Origin: Aquabacterium sp.
GTDB lineage: Bacteria; Pseudomonadota; Gammaproteobacteria; Burkholderiales; Burkholderiaceae_C
NCBI RefSeq assembly: GCF_030652515.1
Contig: NZ_JAUSAR010000113.1
Span: 17,724-81,723, forward strand
Direction: 5' to 3'
DNA: 64,000 bases
The notes under the pieces: generated by a model
The model's database searches: none
Told to the model about the DNA's origin: nothing
Seen by the model: the letters and a program-made list of their open reading frames with translations, nothing else
Position numbers and translations under genes: made by a program
In this document: positions 37,686 through 45,649 of the stretch, in pieces
How positions within the stretch are numbered: position 1 is the stretch's first letter
How the letters are laid out: each line of letters opens with the position of its first letter

Positions 37686-38690
37686 CTACAACCCGTGCCG
37701 ATACTGAATCACCGCATTGAGCAGGTACATGGCCAGCAATGACAGGCTGGCCCAACTCGCCGTGTGCCATACCCTCGAAACCGGACGGTAAGCCAAGGCC
37801 ACCACAACCGCGCCACTCATCATGCAGGCCGTGATCGCCGTGGCAGCGTGGATGGGCGACACTTGTTGGTAGATGGCGCCTGGCAGGTAGGCAAAATCGT
37901 CCAGCGCCAGAATCACCACGTCGAACAGGTTGCTGCCCAGCAGATTGCCCAGTGCCATGTCGACAGCGCCAATGCGAAGCGCACCCCAGGTGGTGGCCAG
38001 CTCTGGTACCGAGGTGGCAAAAGCCACCAACAGCGTGCCCACAAAGGAGTTGGACCAACCCATGATCCGGGCCAGCTCGACGCCAATGAAGGGCAGCCAG
38101 ATTCCTGCGCCCACGATAACGGCCGAGGCCACCCCATAACCCCACAAGGCCGCTTTGAGCGTCATCTCTGAGCGCGCTGCCACGTGGCTGCCGGCGTGGC
38201 GTTGCTCCGCCTTGTAGAGCGCTCGCATGGCAACCAGATAAAGCCCAAGGATGGCGACACTCGCCAGGCTGACATGCCCGATGGTCGGTATCTGACCCTG
38301 CGTTGCCAACAGGAGCACCAAGGCCACCCCGCCCAGCAAGATGACGCCAAAACCCGCCGACAGCACATGTTCGCTGGCCGCCACGCAGTACATCACTTTC
38401 TCGCGGTAAACCAGATCGATCAAAGCCAGGATCGCCAGGTTGAAGACGCAACTGCCCAAGACATCGCCCACGGCAATATCGGGGGCAGCCGCCACCGTCA
38501 CGGCGCTCAGGCCCGTCACCAACTCAGGCAAAGACGTGACCGTGGCCACCAGGATCAGGCCAATCCAGTTGCGCGAGAGCCCCGTCAGGGTGGCCAAGGC
38601 ATCGCCATAGCGGCTCAGGCGCACACCAGCCACGCCGATCACGCAGACACACGCGGCAAATTTCAGCCAGATCAAAAGGAGGGGGCTCAT
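37686..38690 (-). CDS. sodium:calcium antiporter (CaCA family)
   Basis: This 334-residue polytopic protein contains two inverted alpha repeats typical of cation/calcium exchangers: GLILVATVTSLPELVTGLSA with DIAVGDVLGSCVFNLAILAL in the first, and FVGTLLVAFATSVPELATTW with DMALGNLLGSNLFDVVILAL in the second. These segments bind Ca2+ and Na+. It overlaps the upstream P-type ATPase gene by four bases (ATGA), suggesting they work together in calcium extrusion. A YnfA remnant lies directly after its stop. Confidence 0.9.
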   Translation of the reverse strand: MSPLLLIWLKFAACVCVIGVAGVRLSRYGDALATLTGLSRNWIGLILVATVTSLPELVTGLSAVTVAAAPDIAVGDVLGSCVFNLAILALIDLVYREKVMYCVAASEHVLSAGFGVILLGGVALVLLLATQGQIPTIGHVSLASVAILGLYLVAMRALYKAEQRHAGSHVAARSEMTLKAALWGYGVASAVIVGAGIWLPFIGVELARIMGWSNSFVGTLLVAFATSVPELATTWGALRIGAVDMALGNLLGSNLFDVVILALDDFAYLPGAIYQQVSPIHAATAITACMMSGAVVVALAYRPVSRVWHTASWASLSLLAMYLLNAVIQYRHGL

Positions 38691-41326
38691 GCTTGGGCCT
38701 TCCGTCGACGCCAGGCTTTCTCCAACTCGACGACCACACCCACCATCGAGGCGGCCCCCACGCAGATGGCCAATTCGCTCAGGCTCAGGGCTTGGGTCTT
38801 GAAGATCGGCTGCAAGAGCGGGATGTAGATCGTGGCCATCTGCAGCAGGAACGTCAGCAACACCGCACCCAGCAAGGGCCGGTTGCTGCCCAGCCCCAGG
38901 CGCCACAAGGATTGCGTTTCCGACCGGATCGTCAAAACATGGACCATCTGCGACAGCGTGAGCACCGTGAACACCATGGTCTGCCAATGGGCGTTGCCGT
39001 TGTGCAAGGCCCAGGCCTGCAGGCCCAGGCACAGCCCGCCAATCAGCAGCCCAATGCCCAGAATGTGCTGCCACATGCCACGCGCAAACAGGCTTTCGTC
39101 CGGCGCACGCGGTGGACGCTGCATGACGCCGGGTTCGGCCGGTTCGGCGGCCAGCGCCAGGCCCGGCAGGCCATCGGTGACCAGATTGACCCACAAGATG
39201 TGAATGGGCTGCAGGGGAATGGGCAGCAGCAGCATGGGCGCCAGAAACAGGGTCCAGATCTCGCCTGAATTGCCCGTCATGGCGTAGCGCACGAACTTGC
39301 GGATGTTGTCGTAGATGCGGCGCCCCTCCCGCACCGCTGCAACGATGGTGGCGAAGTTGTCATCAAGCAGGACGATGCTGGAGGCTTCGCGCGCCACATC
39401 GGTGCCGCCCTTGCCCATGGACACGCCAATGTCGGCACGCTTCAGGGCAGGTGCATCGTTCACGCCATCGCCTGTCATGGCCACGAAGTGCCCCAAGGCC
39501 TGCAGGGCCTCGACGATGCGGATCTTCTGCGCCGGGTCCACGCGCGCATAGACACGCACATGGGCCACACGTTGCTGCAGGGTCTGCTCGTCCAGTGTGC
39601 TCAGATCCTGGCCGGTGAGCACATCGGCTTGAGCGTCGGCCACGATCCCCAGGCGGTGCGCGATGGCCCTTGCCGTGGAGGGGTGATCACCCGTGATCAT
39701 GACCGGGGTGATGCCCGCCGCGATGCAGTCGCGCACAGCGGCGGCGGCTTCGGGGCGCGGCGGGTCGATCAGAGCGATGAGGCCCAGGAACTGCAAGTCG
39801 CTTTCGACCGAAGCCAGCGCGTTGGTGTCCGGCAAGCGGGCGTGCTCGCGTCGCGCCAGAGCCAGCACGCGCAGGCCTTGTGCGGCCAGCTCCGTGGCAC
39901 TGGCCAGCACTGCGGCACCATCCATCTTGGTGGGCCCTTGCGGCGTCCACTGCGCAGCGCAGCAAGGCAGCACCGACTCGGGTGCTCCCTTGGTGTAGGC
40001 CACATACCCATCCTGGTTGCGATGGAAGGTGGTCATGCGCTTGCGCTCGGAATCGAAGGGCTGCTCTTGCACACGTGGCATGGCCAGGTCCAGCGCCGTC
40101 TTGTCGATCTTTGCGCTCAAAGCGGCCAGCACCAGCGCAGTTTCTGTCGGGTCGCCCTCCCAGTCTGGGGGCGCATGCCCCTGGCGGGCGTCATTGCACA
40201 GGGCTGCGGCCTTCAAGGCTTCACGGTGGACCTCTCCCGGCAACGCATCGCCCGGCACCCACGGCTGTCCTTGAGCCTGCAGCAACTCCGCATGCATCTT
40301 GTTTTGCGTCAGCGTGCCTGTCTTGTCGGAGCAGATGACCGTGACCGAGCCCAAGGTCTCCACCGATGGCAGGCGTCGAACCAGGGCATGCTGGGACACC
40401 ATGCGGCGTGCGCCCAGCGCCAGCAACACCGTGACTACTGCGGGCAGGGCTTCGGGGATGGCCGCCACCGCCAGGCTGATCGCGGTGAGGGCCATCAGCA
40501 AGGGCGCCTCGCCACGCAGCACGCCGACGGCAAAGATCACCACGCAGATACCGATCACCCCCAGGGCCAGCCGCTTGCCAAACGCGGCCAGACGCCGCTG
40601 CAACGGGGTGCTGCGGTCTTCGCTGTTGAGCAACCGGGCCACCTTGCCAAGTTCGGTGTCCATCCCGATGGCCACCACCAGGCCGCGTGCCCGCCCATGG
40701 GTGGCCGTGGTGCCCTTGAACACCATGTTGAGCCGGTCACCCAAGGCAGCGCCATCCGTCTGGGGCAGCGCATCCGTTTGCTTGTCCACCGGCACGGATT
40801 CACCGGTCAGGGCCGACTCGTCCACCTGAAGCCGGGCCAACTCGATCAAGCGAAGGTCGGCAGGGATCTGGTTGCCCGCCTCCAGCAAAACCACGTCGCC
40901 AGGCACCAGCGTGCTGGCAGCCACCACCAGAACTTCGCCGCCACGCAGCACCGTGGCCTGCGCGGCCGCGAGCAGACGCAAGGCCGCCATTGCTTTGTCA
41001 GCCCGCCACGACTGCACAAAGCCGATGACCGCATTGAGCAAGACGATGACGATGATGGCCAGCGTGTCCGCCAACTCGCCGATGAGGCCCGCGATGACCG
41101 CAGCGGCCAGCAGGACCAGCACCATGAAGTCCTTGAACTGGTCCGCCAGCAAGGCAAGCCACCCCCGGCGCTCCTGGGTTTGCAAAGCGTTGGCGCCATA
41201 GCGCGCTGTCCGCTCTTGTGCTTGCGCCTGCTGCAGCCCAATGGCTGGATCGACAGCGTGTTCGCGTGCAACGTCATGGGGCTCACGCTGGTGCCATGCG
41301 ACCCCCTCCTCAGGCAAGTTCTTCAT
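38687..41326 (-). CDS. calcium-type cation-translocating P-type ATPase (P2)
   Basis: This 879-residue pump has an N-terminal cation-ATPase domain, TGES (174-177), the ion-site motif PEALP (291-295), the phosphorylation site CSDKTGTLTQ with Asp334, and the hinge TGDGVNDAPALKRADIGVSM. PEALP-type spacing and overall layout place it with SERCA-like P2A/P2B Ca2+ pumps; the exact ion is an inference. It resides in the inner membrane. It heads an operon with the CaCA antiporter and is divergent from a universal stress protein gene. Confidence 0.9.
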   Translation of the reverse strand: MKNLPEEGVAWHQREPHDVAREHAVDPAIGLQQAQAQERTARYGANALQTQERRGWLALLADQFKDFMVLVLLAAAVIAGLIGELADTLAIIVIVLLNAVIGFVQSWRADKAMAALRLLAAAQATVLRGGEVLVVAASTLVPGDVVLLEAGNQIPADLRLIELARLQVDESALTGESVPVDKQTDALPQTDGAALGDRLNMVFKGTTATHGRARGLVVAIGMDTELGKVARLLNSEDRSTPLQRRLAAFGKRLALGVIGICVVIFAVGVLRGEAPLLMALTAISLAVAAIPEALPAVVTVLLALGARRMVSQHALVRRLPSVETLGSVTVICSDKTGTLTQNKMHAELLQAQGQPWVPGDALPGEVHREALKAAALCNDARQGHAPPDWEGDPTETALVLAALSAKIDKTALDLAMPRVQEQPFDSERKRMTTFHRNQDGYVAYTKGAPESVLPCCAAQWTPQGPTKMDGAAVLASATELAAQGLRVLALARREHARLPDTNALASVESDLQFLGLIALIDPPRPEAAAAVRDCIAAGITPVMITGDHPSTARAIAHRLGIVADAQADVLTGQDLSTLDEQTLQQRVAHVRVYARVDPAQKIRIVEALQALGHFVAMTGDGVNDAPALKRADIGVSMGKGGTDVAREASSIVLLDDNFATIVAAVREGRRIYDNIRKFVRYAMTGNSGEIWTLFLAPMLLLPIPLQPIHILWVNLVTDGLPGLALAAEPAEPGVMQRPPRAPDESLFARGMWQHILGIGLLIGGLCLGLQAWALHNGNAHWQTMVFTVLTLSQMVHVLTIRSETQSLWRLGLGSNRPLLGAVLLTFLLQMATIYIPLLQPIFKTQALSLSELAICVGAASMVGVVVELEKAWRRRKAQA

Positions 41327-41448
41327 GGTGGGTCAGATCCTTCAATACCGACAGGCAGCGAGACAAACTGAGCGCATCCCAGTCTACTCCGCACACAGTT
41401 GACACCATTCGCAAACCGCCGCCGGGTGGGTCGCTTCGCTCGAAAAAC

Positions 41449-41476
41449 TTGACATGACGCAAGGTTGGGAAATACT
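41449..41476 (+). promoter_or_regulatory. putative sigma-70 promoter of the universal stress protein gene
   Basis: TTGACA at 41449-41454 and AATACT at 41471-41476 are separated by 16 bases and stand about 55 bases before the gene start, within the 203-base divergent gap. The -10 element is imperfect, so this is tentative; nothing else is recognised in that gap. Confidence 0.3.
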
Positions 41477-41529
41477 GACCAGGTACAACCATCCATACCA
41501 TCATTCGACGCCTGACACCGAGGGTCAAC

Positions 41530-42405
41530 ATGACACAAAGCAAAGATCCAATTCGCTTGCTGCTGGCTTCAGACATGAGCGCGCGGTGCGACCGTGCGCT
41601 TGATCGCGCCGCACAACTGGCCCAGCAATGGGATGGCGAGTTGCTCGTCGTGCATGCCGTCGATCCATCGGCAACAGCACAGGCCAGTCGATTTGCACGG
41701 ACATTGCCGTCCTGGCGCCAGCCAGAGCAATGGACAGCCACCGTCACCCGTCGACTGCAATCCGATCTCCAGGAGGAAGGCGTCTCTGCGCAAGTCCAGG
41801 TGGTCGAGGACACCCCCGCCAGCGCGGTGCTTGATGCGGCACAACAGCACCATGTTGCCATGATCATTGGTGGCATTGCCAAAGACGACCCGATCGGACG
41901 CATCCAGTTGGGCAGCACGGTTGACCGACTGGTGCGCGAAGCCCATGCACCTGTTCTGACAGTGCGACGCCGGGTCCACGGCCCCTATCGGCATGTGGTG
42001 TTGGCAACAGACTTTTCGCCCGCCTCGCGTGCTGCGCTGAACACCGCAGTTCGCTGGTTCGGCGACTGCAAACTGTCGCTCTTTCACGCCTACCCATCGA
42101 CCGGCGCCGGCCTGGGAGGAGAACACCTCGTCGAGGACACATGGCGCGCAGTGGCAGCTGGCCAGTGCGACACGTTCCTCAAAGAATCTGGGCTCGGCAC
42201 AGACGTGTCGCTGGGCATCTCGCTCATCCTTGAGCGAGGGCACCCTGAAGTTTTGCTGCCAGACTATGTCCGCTTCGCGGATGTCGATCTGGTGATCCTG
42301 GGCACGAATGGCCGCAGCGGCCTGCTCAAAGCACTGCTTGGCAGCACGGCAGAAAACCTTTTGCACACGCTCGATTGCGACACCATGGTCGTGCGTCCTC
42401 AGTAA
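41530..42405 (+). CDS. universal stress protein, tandem UspA domains
   Basis: This 291-residue cytoplasmic protein has two UspA-like halves. The first (residues about 8-146) starts IRLLLASDMSARCDRALDRA; the second starts YRHVVLATDFSPASRAALN and ends with the ATP-binding signature GTNGRSGLLKALLGSTAENL. The first half has a weaker version (GGIAKDDPIGRIQLGSTVDR). Tandem Usp proteins often accompany ion-transport and energy-stress genes; this one is divergent from the P-type ATPase operon. Its exact role is unknown. Confidence 0.88.
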   Translation: MTQSKDPIRLLLASDMSARCDRALDRAAQLAQQWDGELLVVHAVDPSATAQASRFARTLPSWRQPEQWTATVTRRLQSDLQEEGVSAQVQVVEDTPASAVLDAAQQHHVAMIIGGIAKDDPIGRIQLGSTVDRLVREAHAPVLTVRRRVHGPYRHVVLATDFSPASRAALNTAVRWFGDCKLSLFHAYPSTGAGLGGEHLVEDTWRAVAAGQCDTFLKESGLGTDVSLGISLILERGHPEVLLPDYVRFADVDLVILGTNGRSGLLKALLGSTAENLLHTLDCDTMVVRPQ

Positions 42406-42462
42406 AGGTGGGCGGCGTGGAGACAATCGCGCCGATGCCATTGCCTTGCTTGTCTGCGCCTT

Positions 42463-42570
42463 TCCATCATCGCAGGGGTGGACCCCAAAGTGGGCCTGTA
42501 TGCCTCGTTCAGCATGGCGCTCGTGATCGCCATTGCTGGAGGGTGACCCGCCATGATCTCGGTTGCAGGC
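42463..42570 (+). pseudogene. SulP-family anion transporter remnant
   Basis: A plus-strand frame reads SIIAGVDPKVGLYASFSMAL and VIAIAGG, then a TGA stop where an Arg is expected, then PAMISVAGL. This is the conserved SulP N-terminal stretch (FSIIAGVDPxVGLYASF...GGRPGMISA). No start, no continuation and no other SulP parts are found. The rest of 42406-42854 is gene debris: a frame at 42680 onward encodes KTLSLYVTTHQLPLVGMGAL but has no recognisable family. No intact gene is seen in this 449-base stretch. Confidence 0.6.
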
Positions 42571-42854
42571 CTCTGCTCAAAGGCCTGTCCTGCCACCTCG
42601 TGCATGTCGGAGCCGACACAGCTGGCATGCAGAGCAAGGTGAGCCGGGCCAGCCAAGGTCTGACTCAGGCTGATGGACGGTGCATACAGCCATCGAGAGC
42701 GGCAAGGTGGAAAAGACGCTGTCTCTCTATGTCACCACACATCAGCTGCCGTTGGTGGGGATGGGCGCCTTGGCCATAAACGCATTCTTGCGAAGACGAA
42801 GCATGAGAGGAGGCCGCTGGCATCCCGTGCTGAACGCTTTTCGCCTGATGCGTC

Positions 42855-43439
42855 TCAATGCCAGGCCAGGCGTTGCACATAGCGGCGGATGTCTTCGGGC
42901 CAGCCCGCCACCAGCTTGGCAAAACGAATTGCATCATCGGCAAACAGTGCGCGGCTGGCTTCCTCGAAATCAGGCAGGTTGCCCGCCAAGGCTGACATCG
43001 CGCGGTAAGCCGCCTCTTGGGATTGGCGCTTGCGCTCTTTCTCGGGCAAGGCACGCCGCGCTTCTTCCACCAACTTGCGCAACGCCACAGACGCTCCACC
43101 CGCTTGGGCATTGAGCCAATCCCAATGGCGGGGCAACAAAGTCACCTCACGTGCGACCACACCGAGACGGGGCCTGCCTCGGCCACGCGGCTCGGCCGTG
43201 AGCGCGTCCACATCGACGGGCTGCACGCTGGGTGCCGGTTCCAGCCGTTGCATGATTTCTTGCTCCGAACCGCGCAGGTCCAGGTCGATCACGGTGCCGG
43301 TGGCATCCTTGAACACCAGGATCGGCTCAGTCGCCTCACCTGCGGCTTTCACGGCCAGGGCGACATGTTGAAGTGGGCCTGTGGCCAGCAGGCGATGCCC
43401 GATGAAGGCGGTGGCGGGGCTCAGTGATGAATGTTCCAT
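42855..43439 (-). CDS. DUF2239 family protein
   Basis: This 194-residue protein has the DUF2239 pattern: IGHRLLATGPLQHVALAVK, ILVFKDATGTVIDLDLRGSE, a linker with RGRGRPRLGVVAREVTLLPR (an arm resembling DNA-binding AT-hook-like GRPR) and PRHWDWLNAQAGGASVALRKLVEEARR. The last part of such proteins resembles ribbon-helix-helix or RHH-like regulators. Function is unknown; a DNA-binding role is inference. ATG 43439 is chosen (a start two codons earlier is possible). Two copies of ACCCGGGTAAA stand directly upstream and may be its own operators. Confidence 0.82.
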   Translation of the reverse strand: MEHSSLSPATAFIGHRLLATGPLQHVALAVKAAGEATEPILVFKDATGTVIDLDLRGSEQEIMQRLEPAPSVQPVDVDALTAEPRGRGRPRLGVVAREVTLLPRHWDWLNAQAGGASVALRKLVEEARRALPEKERKRQSQEAAYRAMSALAGNLPDFEEASRALFADDAIRFAKLVAGWPEDIRRYVQRLAWH

Positions 43440-43449
43440 CACCAAATAA

Positions 43450-43486
43450 TACCCGGGTAAAATAAAAACGTCAATTAAACCCGGGT
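43450..43486. promoter_or_regulatory. two ACCCGGGT dyads upstream of the DUF2239 gene
   Basis: TACCCGGGTA (43450-43459) and ACCCGGGT (43479-43486) are palindromes with centres 28 bases apart, both followed by AAA, in an AT-rich gap. The first lies 11 bases before the DUF2239 start. The paired GC dyads in AT-rich surroundings suggest binding sites for a dimeric regulator, possibly the DUF2239 protein itself. Confidence 0.55.
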
Positions 43487-43507
43487 AAATTTACATTGGT
43501 GCTTGTT

Positions 43508-43720
43508 TCACAGCATTTTTGGATGAAAGCCCTGGTCCTGAATGGCCATCAGCACAGCCTTCTCCGGCTGCGTGGTCACCACATCGACAAAGCCCTGTTG
43601 CAAATCGAACTGCACCAAGGCGGTCGGGTCGAGTTTCTGAATGGCCTGGGTCAGCCGCTGCACGCATTGCGGGCCAACCAGATCGCGCACGCTCACATGG
43701 ACTTCGGAACCGATGGTCAT
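43508..43720 (-). CDS. small HMA-like (heavy-metal-associated fold) protein without CXXC
   Basis: This 70-residue protein (MTIGSEVHVSVRDLVGPQCV and onward, ending DQGFHPKML) has the beta-alpha-beta-beta-alpha-beta length and spacing of HMA domains, with VVTTQPEKAVLMAIQDQGF as the last helix and strand. The metal-binding CXXC is replaced: only one Cys (in GPQC) remains. AGGAG stands eight bases before ATG 43720, so it is a real gene. It may bind metal differently or not at all. A longer frame upstream is not supported. Confidence 0.65.
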   Translation of the reverse strand: MTIGSEVHVSVRDLVGPQCVQRLTQAIQKLDPTALVQFDLQQGFVDVVTTQPEKAVLMAIQDQGFHPKML

Positions 43721-43885
43721 GGTCTTGCTCCTTTGAATTGATGTCATCAAACGCTTTTGGCGTGCTTGAGCTTCCTTGTCGACCTTTTCGGGGCGACCGT
43801 CAAGCCAAGGCCTCACACGAGGTTGGGCGATATCATTTCCCCCAAGCTTTGGCCACCCCTTCAAACCACCCTTCTGGACATCAAG

Positions 43886-44242
43886 ATGCCGTACATGTTG
43901 CTGATCGTCGAGCCCGTTGATCAAAGGCTCTCTCGCACTGAAGCTGAGGGCCGCGAGGCCTATGCCAGCATGGTTCGCTTTGGTGCCGACCTGAAAGAGC
44001 GCGGCCTGTTGCTGGCCAGCGAGTCCTTGAAATCCCAGCACGATGCGGCGCGCGTTGAAGTGCGCGGCGGTGCCAGTCGGGTGGTGGATGGCCCTTTCGC
44101 TGAGGCCAAGGAAATGATCGGTGGTTTCTTTTTGCTGGATTGCCAAACCCGCGACGAAGCCATCGCCATTGCCAAGCAATGTCCGGCGGCCGAATGGTGC
44201 ACGGTCGAAGTGCGCGCCCTCGCCCCCTGCTACGAAACCTGA
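43886..44242 (+). CDS. YCII-related (DGPF) protein
   Basis: This 118-residue protein has the YCII/DGPF fold: MPYMLLIVEPVDQRLSRTEA, then SRVVDGPFAEAKEMIGGFFL with the DGPF box, and ALAPCYET at the end. It is the first gene of a five-gene plus-strand series that ends with an ECF42-type sigma factor. In ECF42 clusters DGPF proteins are the hallmark targets; their biochemical role is unknown. ATG 43886 gives a standard start. Confidence 0.85.
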   Translation: MPYMLLIVEPVDQRLSRTEAEGREAYASMVRFGADLKERGLLLASESLKSQHDAARVEVRGGASRVVDGPFAEAKEMIGGFFLLDCQTRDEAIAIAKQCPAAEWCTVEVRALAPCYET

Positions 44243-44314
44243 ATTTTTAGCAGCCAGGTTGTCGAAACCGTGGCACCCGGTTCGTCGTGTTCATGACAAC
44301 CCAGGAGCATCCAG

Positions 44315-44698
44315 ATGCGATTCATGATCATGGTGAAAGCAAGGCCACAAAGCGAGGCCGGCGGCATGCCCGACAAGGCCCTCACCGCCTCGATGACCGA
44401 GTACCACGAGCAACTGGCCCAAGCCGGTGTGCTGCTCGATGCATCGGGCCTGCAGCCCACGGCCATGGGCTGGAGGGTGCACTTCGGAGCGCAGGGCCAA
44501 CGCCAGGTGGTCGATGGCCCTTTCACGGAGGGCCAGGACCTTGTGGCCGGCTACACGCTGATCCAGGTGCGCTCACGTGAAGAAGCGGTGGAATGGACTC
44601 AGCGCTTTCCAGCCCCGATGGGCCCAGGCTGGAACGCTGAAATCGAGGCGCGCCAGTTGCATGAGCCAGGCGGCTTTGGCCCGAGCATCCAACCATGA
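44315..44698 (+). CDS. YCII-related (DGPF) protein
   Basis: This 127-residue protein begins MRFMIMVKARPQSEAGGMPD and contains RQVVDGPFTEGQDLVAGYTL, the DGPF box, with WTQRFPAPMG following. It is a paralogue of the previous gene but clearly divergent. A 10-base gap separates it from the SRPBCC gene. The likely role is an accessory or target protein in the ECF42 regulon. Confidence 0.87.
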   Translation: MRFMIMVKARPQSEAGGMPDKALTASMTEYHEQLAQAGVLLDASGLQPTAMGWRVHFGAQGQRQVVDGPFTEGQDLVAGYTLIQVRSREEAVEWTQRFPAPMGPGWNAEIEARQLHEPGGFGPSIQP

Positions 44699-44708
44699 GG
44701 AAAACACG

Positions 44709-45239
44709 GTGATCAAGACCATCTTCATCATCGCGGCCATGGGCATCGCGGGGCTGCTGTTTTACGCGGCCAGCAAGCCGGACACCTTCGCGGTTCAACG
44801 CAGTATCAGCATCAAAGCGTCGACCGACCAACTGCATTCGCTGATCAACGATTTGCACCAGTTCAACACCTGGAACCCCTACAACCAGAAGGATCCCAAG
44901 GTGAAGGGGTTCTACAGCGGCCCGGTGTCTGGCCCCGGTGCCCGCTACGAATTTGAAGGCAACAAGGATGTCGGCAAAGGCAGCATCCAGATCACCGATT
45001 CAACGCCCAGCCAGGTGGCGATGAAGCTGGACATCATCGAGCCTTTTGAAGGCCACAACCTGGTCGAGTTCACGCTGCGGCCACAAGATGACACCACAGA
45101 GGTGACCTGGGCCATGCGCGGCCCTGCCCCCTTCATGTTCAAGCTGGTGGGCATCTTCATGAACATGGACCAGATGATTGGCCGCGACTTCGAGACCGGC
45201 CTGAACAGTTTGAAAACCAAAGCGGAGAAAACATCATGA
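44709..45239 (+). CDS. SRPBCC family protein with N-terminal membrane segment
   Basis: This 176-residue protein starts at GTG with a hydrophobic anchor (IKTIFIIAAMGIAGLLFYAA), followed by an SRPBCC/START-like lipid- or ligand-binding fold (SIKASTDQLHSLINDLHQFN, TWNPYN, FEGHNLVEFTLRPQDD). The ligand is unknown. GTG is chosen because GAGG stands upstream and the frame from an earlier codon adds parts of the previous gene. It overlaps the next gene by four bases. Confidence 0.8.
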   Translation: MIKTIFIIAAMGIAGLLFYAASKPDTFAVQRSISIKASTDQLHSLINDLHQFNTWNPYNQKDPKVKGFYSGPVSGPGARYEFEGNKDVGKGSIQITDSTPSQVAMKLDIIEPFEGHNLVEFTLRPQDDTTEVTWAMRGPAPFMFKLVGIFMNMDQMIGRDFETGLNSLKTKAEKTS

Positions 45240-45649
45240 GCCACCAGATCTTCGTCAACCTGGCCGTCAAGGACCTGAACAAGACCAAGGCGTTTTTCAG
45301 CAGCCTGGGCTTCAGCTTCAACCCGCAGTTCACCAACGAGCAAGGGGCCTGCATGGTCATCTCCGAGGGCCACAGCTACGCGATGCTGCTGGTCGAGGAC
45401 TTCTTCAAAACCTTCATCAAGAAAACGCTGGCCGATGCCACCAAAAGCACGGAGGTGCTGATCTGTCTGTCGTGCGACAGCCGTGCTCAGGTGGACGAGA
45501 TGGTAGCCAAGGCGATCGCCGCTGGTGGCAAGGCTTCGAAGGAAGCCAAGGACCACGGCTTCATGTACGAGCATGGCTTTGAAGACCTGGACGGCCACCT
45601 CTGGGAAGTGATGCACATGGACATGAGCGCCGCCCCGGCCCAGTTCTGA
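45236..45649 (+). CDS. VOC family protein (glyoxalase/bleomycin-resistance fold)
   Basis: This 137-residue protein shows VOC features: MSHQIFVNLAVKDLNKTKAF, FFSSLGFSFNPQF, and the C-terminal GFEDLDGHLWEVMHMDM with its metal-site Glu. VOC proteins bind metals and small molecules. It overlaps both neighbours (ATGA with SRPBCC and one base with the sigma factor), so it belongs to the ECF42-type operon. Confidence 0.87.
   Translation: MSHQIFVNLAVKDLNKTKAFFSSLGFSFNPQFTNEQGACMVISEGHSYAMLLVEDFFKTFIKKTLADATKSTEVLICLSCDSRAQVDEMVAKAIAAGGKASKEAKDHGFMYEHGFEDLDGHLWEVMHMDMSAAPAQF

Noticed and set aside
39488..41371. 627-codon plus-strand frame opposite the P-type ATPase
   Set aside because: Antisense composition artefact; no start signal or domain.
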